Below are positions 45,370 through 46,226 of a DNA stretch of 46,226 nucleotides, piece after piece. How positions within the stretch are numbered: position 1 is the first letter of the stretch; each line of letters begins with the position of its first letter. Source of the DNA: a virus; the IMG/VR virus record IMGVR_UViG_3300009506_000058, positions 1 through 46,226 of that record; one strand, given 5' to 3'. The position numbers and the translations under genes were made by a program. The notes beneath the pieces are model-generated. The model did no database searches. It had not been told where the DNA came from and saw nothing but the letters and a program-made list of their open reading frames with translations.

Positions 45370-46062
45370 TCATCCATCGGGTAGCCAGGATGAACTCTTC
45401 GATTCGTCGTAGTGTTTCAGGATCAGAGAATGGAGGATTTTGACCTGCCATTTGCGCTCTGCGTCCCGTGCGGCCTCTGCGGCCTCTGCGGGTTTTGCGG
45501 CCCATGCGGCGGCATCTGCGACTGTCCGTGCGGCGTTCCGTGGGACGGCCCCTACGGCGGCCCATGCGGCGGCATCTGCGGCCCATGCTGTGTCCCGTGC
45601 GACGGCCCCTACGGCGGCCCATGCGGCGGCATCTGCGACTGTCCGTGCGGCGTTCCGTGGGACTACCCATCTGGCTGCCCGTTCGGCCCGTGCGACGGCC
45701 TCTGCGGCGGCCCATGCTTCGGACAATTCTTCGTCAGTCGCTTCGCCCTTGAGCCACTTTCGCTTGGTCGATATGGCATCAATAGACCGCTGGTCGGGAC
45801 TGTCAATCCGCGACAGTGCGTGCTCCGCACAGCGACACGCGAACTCATGCAGCAGGTGATCGGGAACTACACCCTCCCTCAACACAGCCCATAGCCGGTC
45901 TTTGGCCGGGATGTCCAGGACGAGGATGTCCAGTGCGGTCAGGTGTGTGTAGTCTCCCCACAGCTCGCGGACGCGGGCGAGGGTGTATTCCCCGCATGGC
46001 TCCATCCGCATGATGTCGCGGACGCTGACCTGCGGGAGTTGATCCGGTAGGGGGAATCTCAT
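45370..46062 (-). CDS. Protein with alanine-rich helical repeats
   Basis: The ATG at 46062 overlaps the stop of the repeat-module gene (TAATG), with GGAGGGAGG upstream. Residues 1-125 are globular (VSVRDIMRMEPCGEYTLARV, then HEFACRCAEHALSRIDS). Residues 130-205 are a repetitive A/W/V/R-rich stretch, for example NAARTVADAAAWAAVGAV twice in closely similar form, encoded by DNA repeats at offsets of 60 and 57 bases. Such stretches form long helices or a helical solenoid and change length easily. Function is unknown. Confidence 0.6.
   Translation of the reverse strand: MRFPLPDQLPQVSVRDIMRMEPCGEYTLARVRELWGDYTHLTALDILVLDIPAKDRLWAVLREGVVPDHLLHEFACRCAEHALSRIDSPDQRSIDAISTKRKWLKGEATDEELSEAWAAAEAVARAERAARWVVPRNAARTVADAAAWAAVGAVARDTAWAADAAAWAAVGAVPRNAARTVADAAAWAAKPAEAAEAARDAERKWQVKILHSLILKHYDESKSSSWLPDG
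45499..45663. repeat. In-frame coding repeats of 57-60 bases
   Basis: The block CCCATGCGGCGGCATCTGCG recurs at 45501, 45561 and 45618. The first and third copies continue alike for about 25 more bases (ACTGTCCGTGCGGCGTTCCG). All offsets are multiples of three, so the repeats change protein length without frame loss. Confidence 0.8.
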
Positions 46063-46226
46063 TATTCGGCCTCCCTCCGCAGGACGATGACGCGGACGGG
46101 TTGCGTCCCTTCGTAGGCGTGCCCCTTCAATAAAAGAGTTGCGCACTGTGCATTTTCGTGGAGAGGAAGCGGGTGCATAAGATCGCAATCCCACACCGCC
46201 AGGACCTCGGGGGTGTCGGAGAGGAT
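46062..46226 (-). CDS. C-terminal part of the zinc-ribbon/repeat-module protein
   Basis: Fifty-four codons and a TAA are open from the window end. The first 48 residues (ILSDTPEVLAVWDCDLM onward to RVIV) are encoded by the 144-base repeat and are the same as in the broken gene at 507-921; the end, LRREAE, is specific to this copy. If base 46226 joins base 1, the frame continues into the 29 codons at 1-87 and the whole protein is 83 residues. No function is known; the module with its conserved W, C and H residues looks like a small alpha/beta domain. Confidence 0.6.
   Translation of the reverse strand: MLSDTPEVLAVWDCDLMHPLPLHENAQCATLLLKGHAYEGTQPVRVIVLRREAE
46083..46226. repeat. 144-base direct repeat, copy 2, at the window end
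   Basis: This copy is identical to 546-689 and ends exactly at the window edge. Contigs often break where a repeat is longer than the assembly word size, which would explain why the map is cut here. Confidence 0.95.

Noticed and set aside
45499-45663. CRISPR-like regularly spaced repeats
   Set aside because: The repeats are adjacent coding units at multiples of three inside one open frame and have no unique spacers.
1-46226. tRNA genes
   Set aside because: I looked for T-arm patterns with matching stems in the gaps and found none; apparent TTCGAATC-like strings lie inside coding regions. A covariance-model search would be decisive.

Overview
This window looks like the whole genome of a tailed phage with a short-tailed (podovirus-like) virion. 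The evidence is a T7-type portal, tail adaptor and nozzle candidates, three successive ejection-type proteins (the last one 2,723 residues and starting with a lytic transglycosylase domain), a large terminase and an N4-gp56-family major capsid protein. There is no integrase, no phage RNA polymerase, no DNA polymerase and no primase that I can recognise. The host cannot be named from the sequence. Most of the genome is GC-rich, but the block from about 37.1 to 45.1 kb is visibly richer in A+T.

Topology: the last 144 bases (46083-46226) are identical to 546-689. If 46226 is joined back to 1, a minus-strand reading frame runs across the junction in frame and the minus-strand operon on both sides becomes one unbroken chain of overlapping genes. 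I therefore read the window as a circularly closed map cut at the edge of a repeat. The other copy of the repeat carries a frame break exactly at its edge (near 690).

Layout: (1) 1-1838, minus strand: small genes of unknown function, among them two zinc ribbons and a paralogous 77-residue pair, driven by a promoter at 1859-1886. (2) 2043-2429, plus strand: a small-terminase candidate behind a good sigma70-like promoter. (3) 2468-3339, minus strand: two unknown genes with UUCG hairpins in front of them. (4) 3573-30757, plus strand: the virion operon, namely small genes, TerL, portal, scaffold candidate, capsid, three tandem decoration-like paralogues, adaptor, nozzle, GNAT protein, membrane/coiled-coil protein, M15-type peptidase, ejection proteins, fibre proteins and a small membrane protein. 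(5) 30806-34006, minus strand: a recombination operon with HTH regulator, YqaJ/lambda-Exo-like nuclease, HTH-RecT/Bet annealase, SSB, CsrA and a zinc ribbon, behind a TTGACG-17-TATCAT promoter. (6) 34073-36886, plus strand: RecU-like resolvase, a small protein, a replication initiator candidate and a DnaB-like helicase. (7) 36976-46226, minus strand: about twenty mostly unknown genes, including a MoxR-like AAA+ ATPase with a conserved partner, a secreted protein with an Fn3-like look, zinc ribbons and a Lar-like protein. Several gaps between these genes fold into strong hairpins.

How it may work together: helicase and initiator load replication onto host polymerase and primase, Exo/annealase/SSB/RecU process concatemers, and TerL packages them. 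A phage CsrA sits in the recombination operon, and the Shine-Dalgarno of the replication initiator lies in the loop of a short hairpin (34956-34970), which is the form of site CsrA binds. That gives a testable model in which the phage uses its own CsrA to time replication. No stretch longer than 300 bases lacks a gene; the longest gap is 3340-3572.
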